Positions 36,142 to 45,989 of a stretch of DNA of 64,000 nt are shown here, in pieces. This DNA is from Sphingobium psychrophilum (GTDB taxonomy: Bacteria > Pseudomonadota > Alphaproteobacteria > Sphingomonadales > Sphingomonadaceae): positions 124,001 through 188,000 of the forward strand of contig NZ_JABBFV010000009.1 in assembly GCF_012927105.1 (NCBI RefSeq), in the 5' to 3' direction. Made by a program: the position numbers and the translations under genes. A model generated the notes under the pieces. The model saw only the letters and a list, made by a program, of their open reading frames with translations. It was not told the origin of the DNA and did no database searches. Position 1 is the first letter of the stretch. Each line of letters starts with the position of its first letter.

Positions 36142-39091
36142 ACCATTCCTCCAGCCGCATCAGCTGGTCATAATCGCCATAATTGGCGACTTCGGGGTTG
36201 ATTTCCGCGCGGAAGGGGGTGGTTCCAAGCAGGAAGGCATCAGCCACCGCCTCGAAATGTTCATGGGCGTGCGCGGTAAACTGGTCGGTGACGATCTTGT
36301 CGCGCTTGCCCATCGGATCGACCGGCCGTTCGCGATAGCCGAACTGGTCGCCCTTTTTGGCAAGTGACCAATATTCGAAGTCGCCTGCTTGCGGATTGGG
36401 ACCAAGGCCGTCGAACCCGCCCAGTTCCGCGATGATGCCGAGCAGCCCCAGTTGCAGCGAAAAGCCCGCCTTCACCTGACGCGCGCTGGGTGGTTTGCCG
36501 GTCTTGTAATCGATGATGCCGATGCGCCCGTCGGCCAGCCGATCGATCCGGTCGGCCTTGCCCATCAGCGTGACCCCGGCGATGTCGGCGCGGCCTTCCT
36601 TCTCCACCGCCAATATGGTGCGGCCCTCCGCCTTGTCGCTGGCGACCTGCGCTGCGATCCAGCGGATCGCCTCGATTAGGCGCGGCTGCCACAGCGCTTT
36701 GAGCAGGGGATGGACTTCGGGCTGATCGAACATGGCGCGGGCGCGCGATTCCAGATCGGCGGGGTCGAGCGTGCCCGCCTCCGCCCAGCGCTGGAGAATG
36801 TCGTGGACCGCCGTCCCGCGCCAGGCCGGTCCGGCATCGGCATCGACGGGATCGAGCCGATTGAGGCGTAAAACCCGCTTGGCGTAGAAGGCATAGGGGT
36901 CCGCCTTCAGTCGATCGACATCGGTGACCGGGATCACATTGGGCCGAACTGATGCAGGCGGCGCGGGCGCGGGACGGTCGGCGGGGCTATGCCGGCCCGG
37001 CGCGTCAATCGCCTGCGCCAGCGTCGCATAACGATCCGCCGTCTTCCATTGCGGTCCGGCCATCGCCTTCAGCCGCAGCCAGAAGCGCGACGCCACCGCC
37101 GGCCCGCCGCTGCCCCGGCGCGCGCGGGTGATCAGGACATGCGGCGCGCCCAACGCCCCGGCAAAATCATGCGCGGCCAGGCCAATCCGCGTCTCCAGCC
37201 CCGGCAGTCCCAATTCGCGCCGGATGCGCGGCGCGAGCCAAGGGTCGGGTGACGGCAGGCCCGGCCATGTGCCTTCATTGAGGCCGCCCAGGATCATGAG
37301 GTCGGCCTGCGTCAGCTGCGCCTCGATCAGGCCCAATATCGTAATGCGCGGATGGCCGCCCTGGGGCGGGCGCACCGACACGCCGCCGAGCATATGGTCG
37401 AGCAACACCGGCAAGGCGCGCGGATCGGCCTGCCGCGGGCCTTCGGGCGAGGCGGCCTCCATTTCGGCGAACAGGTCGGCGGCGGCGTGGCCCTGATGGC
37501 CCGCCCAGACGGCATCGTTTGAGAGCGCACCTGCCTGTTCACGCAGCGCCGCCAATTGTCCGCTCAGGTCGGCGGCGGCGATAAAGGCGCTCTCCAGCGG
37601 CTCCAGCAAGGCGCGCGCCGTCGGCCACCAGTCTCGCACCTGATCCCGCAACACCCTCTGCCGATCGTCGGGGCGCGGATGCATCAGCAGGTCGATACCA
37701 ACCAACCCCGCCTGGGGCCGCGGCCCGCGCAGCAGCAGGTCGAGAGCGCGCACCCCTTCCAGCCAAGCCAGACGCCATTCGCCCCGCATCACCAGCGGAT
37801 GTTTGAGCAGGGTGAGCAGCGCCACCGGCGCAAACCGCTCCGCCACCGCCTGCGCCATGGCGATCAACAAAGTGCCGGGCGGCAGGCGCGACAGCGGCAG
37901 GCCCGCCGAATCGTCCGCCTCGATGCCCCAGCGGCGCAGATGCGCCGACACCCGTGTAGCCAGTTGCCGGTCGGGCGTCACCAAAGCGGCGGTCCGTTCC
38001 GGCGTCTCCAGCGCCTCGCGCAGTGCAATGGCGATGGCCTGCGCCTCCTCGCCCGGCGTCGCCACTTCCAGCGCCTCCACCCCCGCCAGCGATCGGTCGG
38101 CGGTCTTCAGGTCGCGCCAGCGGCTCGTCAGCCTGGGCGGCAGCATGGCGTTGGAGATGTTGCGCCCGCGCACCGCCCGCGCATCATGTTCGCTGCCCCA
38201 ACGCCATAAAGCGACATCGTCCCGCGTCGCGCTCATGCGGTCGAGCAGGCGCTTGAGCGCATATTGGGGATGGCTTTCATGGCCCTGCGGCGCGCAGCCG
38301 GTGACCGGATCGGGATCGAACGGGCCGATCGCGTCCCAGGCCGGATCGTCCATATGCTGGTCGAGGCCGGCGAACACCACCATGCCTTTCGGCATCATAC
38401 CGATCCGGCGCAGCAAGTTGGCGACGGCCGGTGCGGTGGTCGACAGGCCCGCTGCAACGACGAAGCCCGACGGCGGATGGTCCTTCCAGCGTGCCGCCAG
38501 CCGGTCGAACAGCCGATTGCGCCGGTCGGCGAGGTCGATGCACCCGGTCCGCGCCAGCTCGCCGGGCCAGCGGGCGATCAATATCTCGAACATCGTCAGC
38601 GATGTCTGCCAATGTCTCGACAGTTCGTCGGACAGCGCCAGCGTGCGCAGGGCGCTCACCGGCACGCGCTCCACCTGCATCTGGTCCAGCACCGCGCCCA
38701 GCGCCTGTCCCAGCAGCAGCGCCTGACCCGCGTCGATACCCGGATGCGCATCCTGCACCATGCGCGCGAGAATCATCTGGCGGCGCATCGGCGCGATCGC
38801 GGGCGGGACGGGGTCGGCCTCCCCCAGCGGATCGAGCGCGCCGCCCACCTGCTCGCCCAGGTCTGGGTCGCCGATTGCGACCAGCCGGGGCAGCAGCAGT
38901 CCGCCGCCCGATTGGCGCACAAAGGCGTCGCTGACCGCCCGGATCGCGCGGTTGTTGGGCAACAAGACCATGCCCTGCGCCAGCGCCATGGGATGCCCCC
39001 GATGCTGCGCCAGCAGCCCCGCCGCCAGCGCATCGGCGAAGGCGCGATGCGCCGGTATCGTGAAGAGCGCGGGGCGCGTCTTTTCACCCAT
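36122..39091 (-). CDS. addB: Double-strand break repair protein AddB
   Basis: Partner of AddA in recombinational repair; resects DNA ends to Chi-like sites. 989 residues of the alphaproteobacterial type, with an inactive helicase-like N-terminal part (GMVLLPNNRAIRAVSDAF) and a C-terminal PD-(D/E)XK nuclease marked by GIIDYKTGKPPSARQV. ATG 39091 overlaps the murU-like gene by 8 nt. Confidence 0.95.
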   Translation of the reverse strand: MGEKTRPALFTIPAHRAFADALAAGLLAQHRGHPMALAQGMVLLPNNRAIRAVSDAFVRQSGGGLLLPRLVAIGDPDLGEQVGGALDPLGEADPVPPAIAPMRRQMILARMVQDAHPGIDAGQALLLGQALGAVLDQMQVERVPVSALRTLALSDELSRHWQTSLTMFEILIARWPGELARTGCIDLADRRNRLFDRLAARWKDHPPSGFVVAAGLSTTAPAVANLLRRIGMMPKGMVVFAGLDQHMDDPAWDAIGPFDPDPVTGCAPQGHESHPQYALKRLLDRMSATRDDVALWRWGSEHDARAVRGRNISNAMLPPRLTSRWRDLKTADRSLAGVEALEVATPGEEAQAIAIALREALETPERTAALVTPDRQLATRVSAHLRRWGIEADDSAGLPLSRLPPGTLLIAMAQAVAERFAPVALLTLLKHPLVMRGEWRLAWLEGVRALDLLLRGPRPQAGLVGIDLLMHPRPDDRQRVLRDQVRDWWPTARALLEPLESAFIAAADLSGQLAALREQAGALSNDAVWAGHQGHAAADLFAEMEAASPEGPRQADPRALPVLLDHMLGGVSVRPPQGGHPRITILGLIEAQLTQADLMILGGLNEGTWPGLPSPDPWLAPRIRRELGLPGLETRIGLAAHDFAGALGAPHVLITRARRGSGGPAVASRFWLRLKAMAGPQWKTADRYATLAQAIDAPGRHSPADRPAPAPPASVRPNVIPVTDVDRLKADPYAFYAKRVLRLNRLDPVDADAGPAWRGTAVHDILQRWAEAGTLDPADLESRARAMFDQPEVHPLLKALWQPRLIEAIRWIAAQVASDKAEGRTILAVEKEGRADIAGVTLMGKADRIDRLADGRIGIIDYKTGKPPSARQVKAGFSLQLGLLGIIAELGGFDGLGPNPQAGDFEYWSLAKKGDQFGYRERPVDPMGKRDKIVTDQFTAHAHEHFEAVADAFLLGTTPFRAEINPEVANYGDYDQLMRLEEWYGRDDG

Positions 39092-39794
39092 GAGCGAGCA
39101 TCGACTCCACCACCGGAATGGCCTGGGGCGTGCCGACGTCGAACCACAGCCCCTGATGCGACACGCCATAGAGCCGCCCCGCTTCGATCGCGCGGTTCCA
39201 AAAGATATTGGTGGAAAACACGTCGCCCGGCGGATCGACCAGCAGCGACGGCGACAATATTTGAACCCCGGTAAAGACGAAGGGCGCGACATAGGCGGTC
39301 TTGCGCCGGCTCAACCGGCCATTGGCATCCATGTGGAAATCGCCAGGCCCCGTGTGGCAGGTCGCGCGGGCCAAAGGCACCAGCAACAGCAGCGCGTCCA
39401 TCCGCTCCGGGTTCCAGATCCGCTGCATCATGCCCAGCGTCTCCTGCGCACCGTCGATCCACAGATTGTCGCTATTGGCGCAGATGAAGGGCTTGTCGCC
39501 CAGCAGCGGCTTCGCCCGGATAAGCCCGCCGCCGGTTTCCAGCAGCTTGGCCCGCTCGTCCGAAAGGACGAAATCCAGCCCGCATTTGCGCGCCCTGAGA
39601 TGCGCCTCGACCGTGTCGGCCAGATAATGGACGTTGACGACCACAGTCTTGATGCCGCCCGCCTCCAGCCGGTCGAGCGCATGATCCATAAGCGGCTTGC
39701 CCGCCACCTTGACCAGCGGCTTGGGCCGGGTCGCGGTGAGCGGACGCATCCGCTTGCCCAGCCCGGCGGCCATCAGCATGGCGGTGTCGATCAT
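39084..39794 (-). CDS. murU: Nucleotidyltransferase MurU (MurNAc-1-phosphate uridylyltransferase)
   Basis: 236 residues. Nucleotidyltransferase signature AMLMAAGLGKRMRPLTATRPKP and the metal-binding NSDNLW. With AmgK next to it, it matches the bypass route that turns recycled MurNAc into UDP-MurNAc without MurA, which in Pseudomonas and Caulobacter lowers fosfomycin susceptibility. ATG 39794 overlaps the amgK stop by 4 nt. Confidence 0.9.
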   Translation of the reverse strand: MIDTAMLMAAGLGKRMRPLTATRPKPLVKVAGKPLMDHALDRLEAGGIKTVVVNVHYLADTVEAHLRARKCGLDFVLSDERAKLLETGGGLIRAKPLLGDKPFICANSDNLWIDGAQETLGMMQRIWNPERMDALLLLVPLARATCHTGPGDFHMDANGRLSRRKTAYVAPFVFTGVQILSPSLLVDPPGDVFSTNIFWNRAIEAGRLYGVSHQGLWFDVGTPQAIPVVESMLAHG

Positions 39795-40789
39795 TCGGGG
39801 GCGAACTCCGCAAGCGCATGGTGGCGCTGGTCGGCGGGGATGTTGGCGGCGAACCAGTCGGCGACCGGTGCCAGCGCCGGATGAGCCAGGTCGCGCTCCA
39901 GCAATCCCCACATGCGCGGCAGGAAAGACAGGTAGCGCGGCTTGCCGTCGCGTTTCCACAGCCGGGTGAAGATGCCGATGATCTTGGCGTTACGCTGCGC
40001 GCCCAACACCGCATAGGCGGCGTCGAAATCGGCGGGCGGAATGGCGACCGCCTTGTAATGGGCCAGCATAGCCGCCTCGACCGCCTCCGGCACATCGCGG
40101 CGGGCATCCTGCAACAGCGACACAAGATCATAGGCCGGATGGCCCGCCAGCGCGTCCTGAAAATCGAGCAAGCCCAGGCCATGCGAAGCGTCGCGGTCGA
40201 TCAACATGATATTTTCGGCATGATAATCGCGCAGCACCGTTACCGTCGGGCTGGCGGACTGCTCCACGATGGGCAGAACAGCATCCCACGCCCGCACATA
40301 GGCGTGGGCATCCACATCCAGCCCGATCGCCGGGCAATACCAGTCTGTCAGCAGCCCGACCTCGCGCTGATAAACGGCGCGGTCATAGGGCGGCACCTGC
40401 GCCGCGGGCAGGCAGTGCAGGTCGGCCAGCAGGTCGATCGCGCGGGCATAGGTCGCCAGTTCCTCCGCCGGATCGGCGTCCAGATGCTCCTTGACCCGCA
40501 AGTCGCCGAAATCCTCGATCAGCACCAGCCCCTGCTCCAGATCGCGCGCCAATATCTGCGGCGCGGCAAAGCCGTCTGCCAGCAGATGTTCGGCGATCGC
40601 TATGAACGGCCGCGGGTCTTCATGCGGCGGCGGCGCGTCCATCAGCACGGCGCGACGGCCGCCGTCCAGCACGCGAAAATAGCGGCGGAAGGAGGCGTCG
40701 CCGGCGAGCGGTACGATGGCGGCGTCACCCCATCCCGCGTCGGCGAGGAAGGCGGGCGCGGCGGCGGGGGGGATCATATCTGTGACCAT
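39791..40789 (-). CDS. amgK: N-acetylmuramate/N-acetylglucosamine kinase AmgK
   Basis: Aminoglycoside phosphotransferase-fold kinase, 332 residues, phosphorylating the anomeric position of MurNAc. The catalytic loop is VLRDYHAENIMLIDRD and the metal-binding Asp is in GLLDFQDALAGHPAYDL. Start ATG 40789, with a GGACGGAG site upstream, overlaps the tsaE end by 16 nt. Works directly before MurU. Confidence 0.9.
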   Translation of the reverse strand: MVTDMIPPAAAPAFLADAGWGDAAIVPLAGDASFRRYFRVLDGGRRAVLMDAPPPHEDPRPFIAIAEHLLADGFAAPQILARDLEQGLVLIEDFGDLRVKEHLDADPAEELATYARAIDLLADLHCLPAAQVPPYDRAVYQREVGLLTDWYCPAIGLDVDAHAYVRAWDAVLPIVEQSASPTVTVLRDYHAENIMLIDRDASHGLGLLDFQDALAGHPAYDLVSLLQDARRDVPEAVEAAMLAHYKAVAIPPADFDAAYAVLGAQRNAKIIGIFTRLWKRDGKPRYLSFLPRMWGLLERDLAHPALAPVADWFAANIPADQRHHALAEFAPE

Positions 40790-41232
40790 CGCTCCGTCCA
40801 AGCGTCCGGCACGGCCGCTGTCAAGCGCCGCGCGTCATCGCCTGCAAAGTCGATGCTGAGCCGCAGGGCGTGTGACCATAGGGCGTCGCCCAACCGGTCG
40901 GGCCATTCGATGATGAGCAGGCTGTCCATCAGATAGTCGCCCAGCGCCAGTTCCTCGGCCTCCGCCGCATCATCCAGCCGGTACAGATCGACATGGGCGA
41001 CCGGCAGGCGCACTTCCGGCACGTCATAGGGCTGGACGATCGCAAAGCTGGGACTGGGCGCTTCGCCCTCCAGCCCGAGCGCTTCCAACATCCCGCGCGC
41101 CAGCGTCGTCTTGCCAGCGCCCAACCCACCTTCCAGCGCGATTACGTCGCCGATCCGGGCGTGGGCGGCGATCCGCCGGCCCAGGTCCAGCATCGCCGCC
41201 TCACCATCCAGTTGCGTTACCGCCTCAGCCAC
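40774..41232 (-). CDS. tsaE: tRNA threonylcarbamoyladenosine biosynthesis ATPase TsaE
   Basis: 152-residue P-loop ATPase of t6A37 synthesis. Walker A GGLGAGKTTLARG, then SPSFAIVQPY, HVDLYRLDD and the IIEWPDRLGD motif that defines the family. GTG start at 41232 overlaps the divL 3' end by 8 nt. Confidence 0.95.
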   Translation of the reverse strand: MAEAVTQLDGEAAMLDLGRRIAAHARIGDVIALEGGLGAGKTTLARGMLEALGLEGEAPSPSFAIVQPYDVPEVRLPVAHVDLYRLDDAAEAEELALGDYLMDSLLIIEWPDRLGDALWSHALRLSIDFAGDDARRLTAAVPDAWTERWSQI

Positions 41233-43573
41233 GCGGCAGTTCGATCACGGCCATCGTCCCCTGCCCGGCTTCCGACACCAGTTGCAACGTGCCGCCATGC
41301 GCCTCCGCCAGTTGTCGTGCAAGCGGCAGGCCGATCCCCGCCCGGCCGCCGTTGCGCGCCTGCCCCGCGCGCGCCGCCGGATCGAATATCGCCGCTTGCT
41401 GACCGGCCGCGATGCCGGGGCCATTGTCCGACACGACTATGCGCGCCGTGTCGGCCGTGCCGTCGCCATGGATCAGGATGCGGGCACCCTTGCCGCAATA
41501 GCGGATCGCATTTTCCAGCAGATGGTCGATCGCCTGGCCAATCCGTCGCGCATCGCCCTGCACGGCGCCCAGGCTGTCCTGCAACGTCATGTCGATCTCC
41601 ATGCCCTTGGCGGTCGCATCCATCATCATCCGGCTGGCGCTGGCGCGGACGACGGTGGTCAGGTCGACACGGGCACGATCGATCGGCAGCGTGCCGACTT
41701 CGCCCTGGGTCAGGTCCAGCACATTGTCGATCAGCATCGACAGACGCGCCGTGCTCTTGAGGATGCCATCGACATATTCGGTGGCCGATGGGCTCAGTTC
41801 CCCGGCATAGCCCGCGCTCATCATCTCGGCGAACCCGGAAATGGTGGTCAGCGGGGTGCGCAACTCATAGCTCATATTGGTGACGAAGGCGGTCTTGACC
41901 TTGTCCGCCTGCTCCAGCGCCTCGTTGCGGTCGCGCAGCACCTGCTCGACCCGGCGGCTGTCGGTGACGTCAAGCATGGTGAACAGCGCATTGCCGTCGG
42001 GCAGCGGGATAGCGGCAAATTCGAAGATCCGCCCGTCCGCAAAGCCGACATGGCCCATGCGCTGCTTGCGCTCCACCGTCGCCGCACGCACCAGTTCGCG
42101 CACCAGATTGGCCTGCTCCGGTTTCGTCAGCTTCGCCTGTACCGCGCGCATCAGATCGTCGATCCGCGGATGACCCGCCAGCAACTCCTCATTCGCGCCC
42201 CAGATGGTGCGGAAGCGGCTGTTCCACATCTGCAACCGCCCGTCGGACGAGAAGACGCCGATCGATTCGAACAGATTGTCGAAGGTCGCGGTGCGGACCC
42301 GCAGGAGCGTGTCGCGGGCGCTCGACAGATTGACCTGTTCGGTGCGGTCCTCGAAAATCAGCAGCAGCCCGCCATCGGGCAACGGCTGGGCATAGACGCG
42401 CAAATGGGTGCCGTCCTGCAACAGCCAGTTTTCCTCCAGCGGCTCAGGCGACAGGAACCATTGCCGCCGCTCCGCGCGCCAGGCGGGGAAATCGCGATGT
42501 TCGGGCAGGCGCCGCGCGTCGCGCATCTGGTCCAGCACGCGCTCGAACGGCGGGGCGTCGGCCAGCGCATCCTGGTGCAGGCCAAACAGGCTGATGAAGG
42601 GCTGATTCCAGAAGCGCAGCGCCCTGTCGGAGCCGAAACGCGCGACACCAGCGGACAGCCGGTCGAGCAGGTCACGCTGCGCCGCTTCCAGCCGCCGATG
42701 TTCGACCCGCGCCTGTTCCAGTTCATGCTGATCGACGGCATAGCCCGCGACGCCCGCCGCCCCCAGCGGCACATCGACCACGCGCATCGTGCGCCGTTCG
42801 CCATCGATGGTGGCGGGCACCATGCGTTCGATCGGTTCGTCGCGGGCGATCGCATCGGCCGCGGCGGCTTGCGGCGTCAGGCCCGCGACGGTTTCGACCA
42901 GTTCGGTGCCATGGGCGATGACATCGCCCGCGCCTTGCCCGTCGACCGCTCGCACATAGGCGCTGTTGACCAGGCTCAGGCGCAGGTCGGGCGTGCGGTG
43001 CCACATCGGGAAGGGCGCGGCCTCGACCAGGCCAGCCAGGGCCTCCAGCGCGTCGCGCAATTGCTCGACATGGCCGCGCAGCGACTGGATTTCCGCCTGG
43101 CTGTCGGTCGCGTCGAAAATCCACAGGATGACGCCGCCACTCTCGGCAATGCCCGGTCCGGCCGGCGCGCCGCGGACCAGCAGCAGCCGTGACGATCCCA
43201 GCCCCCGCACCGGCAGGGCGAAACTCCTGCCCGCGCGCTGGGCCGAGGCGATCTCCTGCGCCAGCGCGGCCGCATCTTCCGGTTCCAGACCGCCGTCGGG
43301 CGCGGTGAGTTCGGACGCGAAGGTCGGCACGCGCGGCTTGCCCAGCCATTTGGCCAGGCGATCGGCCGCTTCGAGCCGTCCGTCGGGATGGATGATGATA
43401 GGCGCCGCGGGCGCCGACGCCAGCAGCGTGGTCAGCCGGTCGAGCTTGCCCTGCGCATGGGTGCCCTCGCGCCGCATCCGCTGGCCGCTGACCAGCGCCC
43501 ACACGGCCGCGCCCAGCCATCCGGCCAGCACGACGCCGAAAATGATCGCGGCATAGGGGGACAATGTCGTCAT
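41225..43573 (-). CDS. divL: DivL-type cell-cycle histidine-kinase-like protein (Tyr in place of His)
   Basis: 782 residues: one N-terminal membrane helix, several PAS-like segments (~60-480), a HisKA dimerisation domain and a HATPase domain (DNGPGIA, GIGLPLARQLAEAHGG). The phospho-acceptor position reads NMSYELRTPLTTI: the usual His is Tyr569 (codon at 41867-41869). This substitution, the PAS layout and the tsaE neighbour fit DivL, which in Caulobacter controls the CckA-CtrA relay rather than acting as an ordinary kinase. Confidence 0.88.
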   Translation of the reverse strand: MTTLSPYAAIIFGVVLAGWLGAAVWALVSGQRMRREGTHAQGKLDRLTTLLASAPAAPIIIHPDGRLEAADRLAKWLGKPRVPTFASELTAPDGGLEPEDAAALAQEIASAQRAGRSFALPVRGLGSSRLLLVRGAPAGPGIAESGGVILWIFDATDSQAEIQSLRGHVEQLRDALEALAGLVEAAPFPMWHRTPDLRLSLVNSAYVRAVDGQGAGDVIAHGTELVETVAGLTPQAAAADAIARDEPIERMVPATIDGERRTMRVVDVPLGAAGVAGYAVDQHELEQARVEHRRLEAAQRDLLDRLSAGVARFGSDRALRFWNQPFISLFGLHQDALADAPPFERVLDQMRDARRLPEHRDFPAWRAERRQWFLSPEPLEENWLLQDGTHLRVYAQPLPDGGLLLIFEDRTEQVNLSSARDTLLRVRTATFDNLFESIGVFSSDGRLQMWNSRFRTIWGANEELLAGHPRIDDLMRAVQAKLTKPEQANLVRELVRAATVERKQRMGHVGFADGRIFEFAAIPLPDGNALFTMLDVTDSRRVEQVLRDRNEALEQADKVKTAFVTNMSYELRTPLTTISGFAEMMSAGYAGELSPSATEYVDGILKSTARLSMLIDNVLDLTQGEVGTLPIDRARVDLTTVVRASASRMMMDATAKGMEIDMTLQDSLGAVQGDARRIGQAIDHLLENAIRYCGKGARILIHGDGTADTARIVVSDNGPGIAAGQQAAIFDPAARAGQARNGGRAGIGLPLARQLAEAHGGTLQLVSEAGQGTMAVIELPRG

Positions 43574-43668
43574 GACATACGCCCTCCGGCCCGTCGCACC
43601 TGCCTGTCCCTGTTCATACGTCGGCTGGGCCTATCCCAGATCGGTCGCACGGCCAAGGCGGCGGACAA

Positions 43669-43699
43669 GAAAAAAGGGAGGCGTCTCCGCCTCCCCCTT
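43669..43699 (-). terminator. Rho-independent terminator after ahcY
   Basis: On the minus strand GGGAGGCG-gaga-CGCCTCCC followed by TTTTTTCTT, starting ~30 nt past the ahcY stop. Perfect 8-bp GC stem with a six-T run. Confidence 0.9.
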
Positions 43700-43725
43700 T
43701 CGATGTCGCTCGCTGGCGTTTCGGC

Positions 43726-45144
43726 TCAGTAGCGGTAATGGTCGGGCTTGAACGGCCCTTCCACCGGCACGCCGATATAGTCGGCCTGGCGCTGCGACAG
43801 CTTGGTCAGCTTCACGCCGAGCTTGGCCAGATGCAGTTCTGCGACCTTTTCGTCCAGATGCTTGGGCAGGACATAGACGTCATTGCCGTACTGCTCGCTC
43901 TTGGTCCACAGCTCGATCTGCGCCAGCGTCTGGTTGGTGAAGCTGGCCGACATCACGAAGCTGGGGTGGCCGGTGGCGTTGCCCAGGTTGACCAGGCGGC
44001 CCTTCGAAAGGACGATGATCTTCTTGCCGTCGGGGAATTCGACTTCGTCGACCTGCGGCTTGATCTCGGTCCACTTCATGTTGGCCAGGCCCGCAATCTC
44101 GATCTCGCTGTCGAAATGGCCGATGTTCGACACGATCGCCATATTCTTCATGGCGCGCATGTGATCGACGGTCAGCACGCCTTCATTGCCGGTCGCGGTG
44201 ACGAAGATGTCGGCGCGCGGGGCGGCCTCTTCCATCGTCACGACTTCATAGCCTTCCATGGCGGCCTGCAACGCGCAGATCGGATCGACTTCGGTCACCA
44301 GCACGCGTGCGCCGCCATTGCGGAGCGAAGCGGCGCTGCCCTTGCCGACATCGCCAAAGCCAGCGACGCAGGCGATCTTGCCAGCCAGCATGACATCGGT
44401 GCCGCGACGGATCGCGTCGACCAGCGATTCCTTGCAGCCGTAAAGGTTGTCGAACTTCGACTTGGTGACGCTGTCGTTCACGTTGATCGCAGGGAAGGGC
44501 AGCTTGCCCTTTTTGCTCAGCTCATACAGGCGGTGCACGCCGGTCGTCGTTTCTTCCGAGACGCCCTTGATGCTCGCGACCGTCTTGGTCAGGAAGCCGG
44601 GGCGCTCGGCCAGCACGCGCTTGAGCGTCTTGACGAAGATTTCCTCTTCTTCGTTGGACGGCGTGAACAGGTCTTCGCCGGCCTCGACGCGGGCGCCCCA
44701 CAGGGCGAACATGGTGGCGTCGCCGCCATCGTCCAGGATCAGGTTGCAGACGCCCGATGGATCATTGTGCCAGTCGAAGATGCGCTCGACATAGTCCCAA
44801 TATTCGTCGAGCGTCTCGCCCTTGATGGCGAACACCGGCACGCCGGACGCGGCGATCGCAGCGGCGGCATGGTCCTGCGTGGAATAGATGTTGCAGGTCG
44901 CCCAGCGGACCTGCGCGCCCAGCGCCGTGAGCGTTTCGATCAGCACGGCGGTCTGGATCGTCATGTGCAGCGATCCGGTGATGCGCGCGCCCTTGAGCGG
45001 TTGCGACGGGCCAAATTCGGCGCGCAGCGCCATCAGGCCGGGCATTTCGGTTTCCGCGATATCCATTTCCTTGCGGCCAAAGGCGGCAAGGGCGATATCG
45101 GCGATCACATAATCCTGCGCCTGGGTGGCGGGTGCAGTGGCCAC
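43726..45144 (-). CDS. ahcY: S-adenosylhomocysteine hydrolase
   Basis: Splits S-adenosylhomocysteine into adenosine and homocysteine, keeping methyltransferases (including the island C5 enzyme) free of product inhibition. 472 residues, NAD-dependent. Visible blocks: [33 protein letters not shown], the NAD-binding [13 protein letters not shown] and the C-terminal FKPDHYRY. Single gene with a clear terminator and an upstream palindromic operator. Confidence 0.97.
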   Translation of the reverse strand: MATAPATQAQDYVIADIALAAFGRKEMDIAETEMPGLMALRAEFGPSQPLKGARITGSLHMTIQTAVLIETLTALGAQVRWATCNIYSTQDHAAAAIAASGVPVFAIKGETLDEYWDYVERIFDWHNDPSGVCNLILDDGGDATMFALWGARVEAGEDLFTPSNEEEEIFVKTLKRVLAERPGFLTKTVASIKGVSEETTTGVHRLYELSKKGKLPFPAINVNDSVTKSKFDNLYGCKESLVDAIRRGTDVMLAGKIACVAGFGDVGKGSAASLRNGGARVLVTEVDPICALQAAMEGYEVVTMEEAAPRADIFVTATGNEGVLTVDHMRAMKNMAIVSNIGHFDSEIEIAGLANMKWTEIKPQVDEVEFPDGKKIIVLSKGRLVNLGNATGHPSFVMSASFTNQTLAQIELWTKSEQYGNDVYVLPKHLDEKVAELHLAKLGVKLTKLSQRQADYIGVPVEGPFKPDHYRY

Positions 45145-45242
45145 GAGCGTATCTCCGTCAGCTTAGAATGGAGCCCCGCCAGCGACAAGCACAGCGGCGA
45201 CAATGGAATGCGCCTTACCAACCGGCAAAGCGCATGGCAACT

Positions 45243-45264
45243 CATATAAAGATTTCTTTATGTG
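45243..45264. promoter_or_regulatory. Palindrome upstream of ahcY, probable SAH/methionine regulator operator
   Basis: CATATAAAGATTTCTTTATGTG, with half-sites ATAAAGA/TCTTTAT, ~100 nt upstream of the ahcY start. It resembles the ATAAAGAtaTCTTTAT operator I recall for the ArsR-family SAH-responsive regulator SahR. No such regulator gene is in this window. Confidence 0.6.
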
Positions 45265-45285
45265 CCTCCGCGATGTGCTCTCGCG

Positions 45286-45846
45286 TCAGGCGGACCCGGC
45301 GCCGGATACCAGATGCGACGCATCCACCCCGGCCGCGGCGTAGGCCGCCGCCCATTTACGCCGGGTCGGCACGTCGAACAGCAGGTCGGGATCGCCATCG
45401 GCCAGAAACCAGCTCTCGCCGTGCATTTCCTGCTCCAATTGTCCCGCGCCCCAGCCGGCATAGCCCAGGGCGACGAGGTAACGGCTAGGGCCCCTGCCCT
45501 CCGCGATCGCCTTCAATATATCCAGCGATCCCGACAATCCCCACCTGCCGCCGACATGGACCATGTCCTGCCCGCCCCAGTCGAGTGAATGGAGCACGAA
45601 GCCGCGCCGCGGTTCGACCGGGCCGCCGCGCAGCACCGGCATGTCGGGTACCTGGCTGCCGTCGATATCGAAACTTTCGAGCAGTTCGCGCAGGGTGATG
45701 CCGTCCATCTCCTCGCCCACCGCGATGCCCAGAGCACCTTCTTCGTCATGGACGCACAGCGCCACCACCGAATGATCGAACCGCATGTCCGCCATGCCGG
45801 GAAGGGCGAGCAGGAAATGCCCGCCATAAAAGCGCGTCTGGGTCAT
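45286..45846 (-). CDS. YqgE/AlgH family protein
   Basis: 186 residues of the UPF0301 family: FYGGHFLLALPGM at the N terminus, VLRGGPVEPRRGFVLH in the middle and RYLVALGYAGWGAGQLEQE near the end. The biochemical role is not established. ATG 45846. Confidence 0.92.
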   Translation of the reverse strand: MTQTRFYGGHFLLALPGMADMRFDHSVVALCVHDEEGALGIAVGEEMDGITLRELLESFDIDGSQVPDMPVLRGGPVEPRRGFVLHSLDWGGQDMVHVGGRWGLSGSLDILKAIAEGRGPSRYLVALGYAGWGAGQLEQEMHGESWFLADGDPDLLFDVPTRRKWAAAYAAAGVDASHLVSGAGSA

Positions 45847-45989
45847 GATGCTGAATATAGCCCGCCGCCGCGTCTTGCCAAGGACACATGGTCGCACCGG
45901 CGGGGCGTCGTGACATATAACTTGTCTCGCGCCTTGACAGCGGCCCTGCCAGCGCCGACCTCCCGCCCGTCAAAGGCCAGGAGACAGAC

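Noticed and set aside
41867..41869. Tyr in the divL H box as a sequencing error
   Set aside because: The remaining H-box residues are intact, and Tyr at this position is the known hallmark of DivL, whose tsaE neighbour is also present.
41111..45249. Long plus-strand frames opposite divL and ahcY
   Set aside because: Shadows of strongly supported genes; composition is Gly/Arg/Asp/His-rich and unlike real proteins.
45145..45285. SAH or SAM riboswitch in the ahcY leader
   Set aside because: I could not recognise the conserved helices; the clear feature is a protein-type palindrome.
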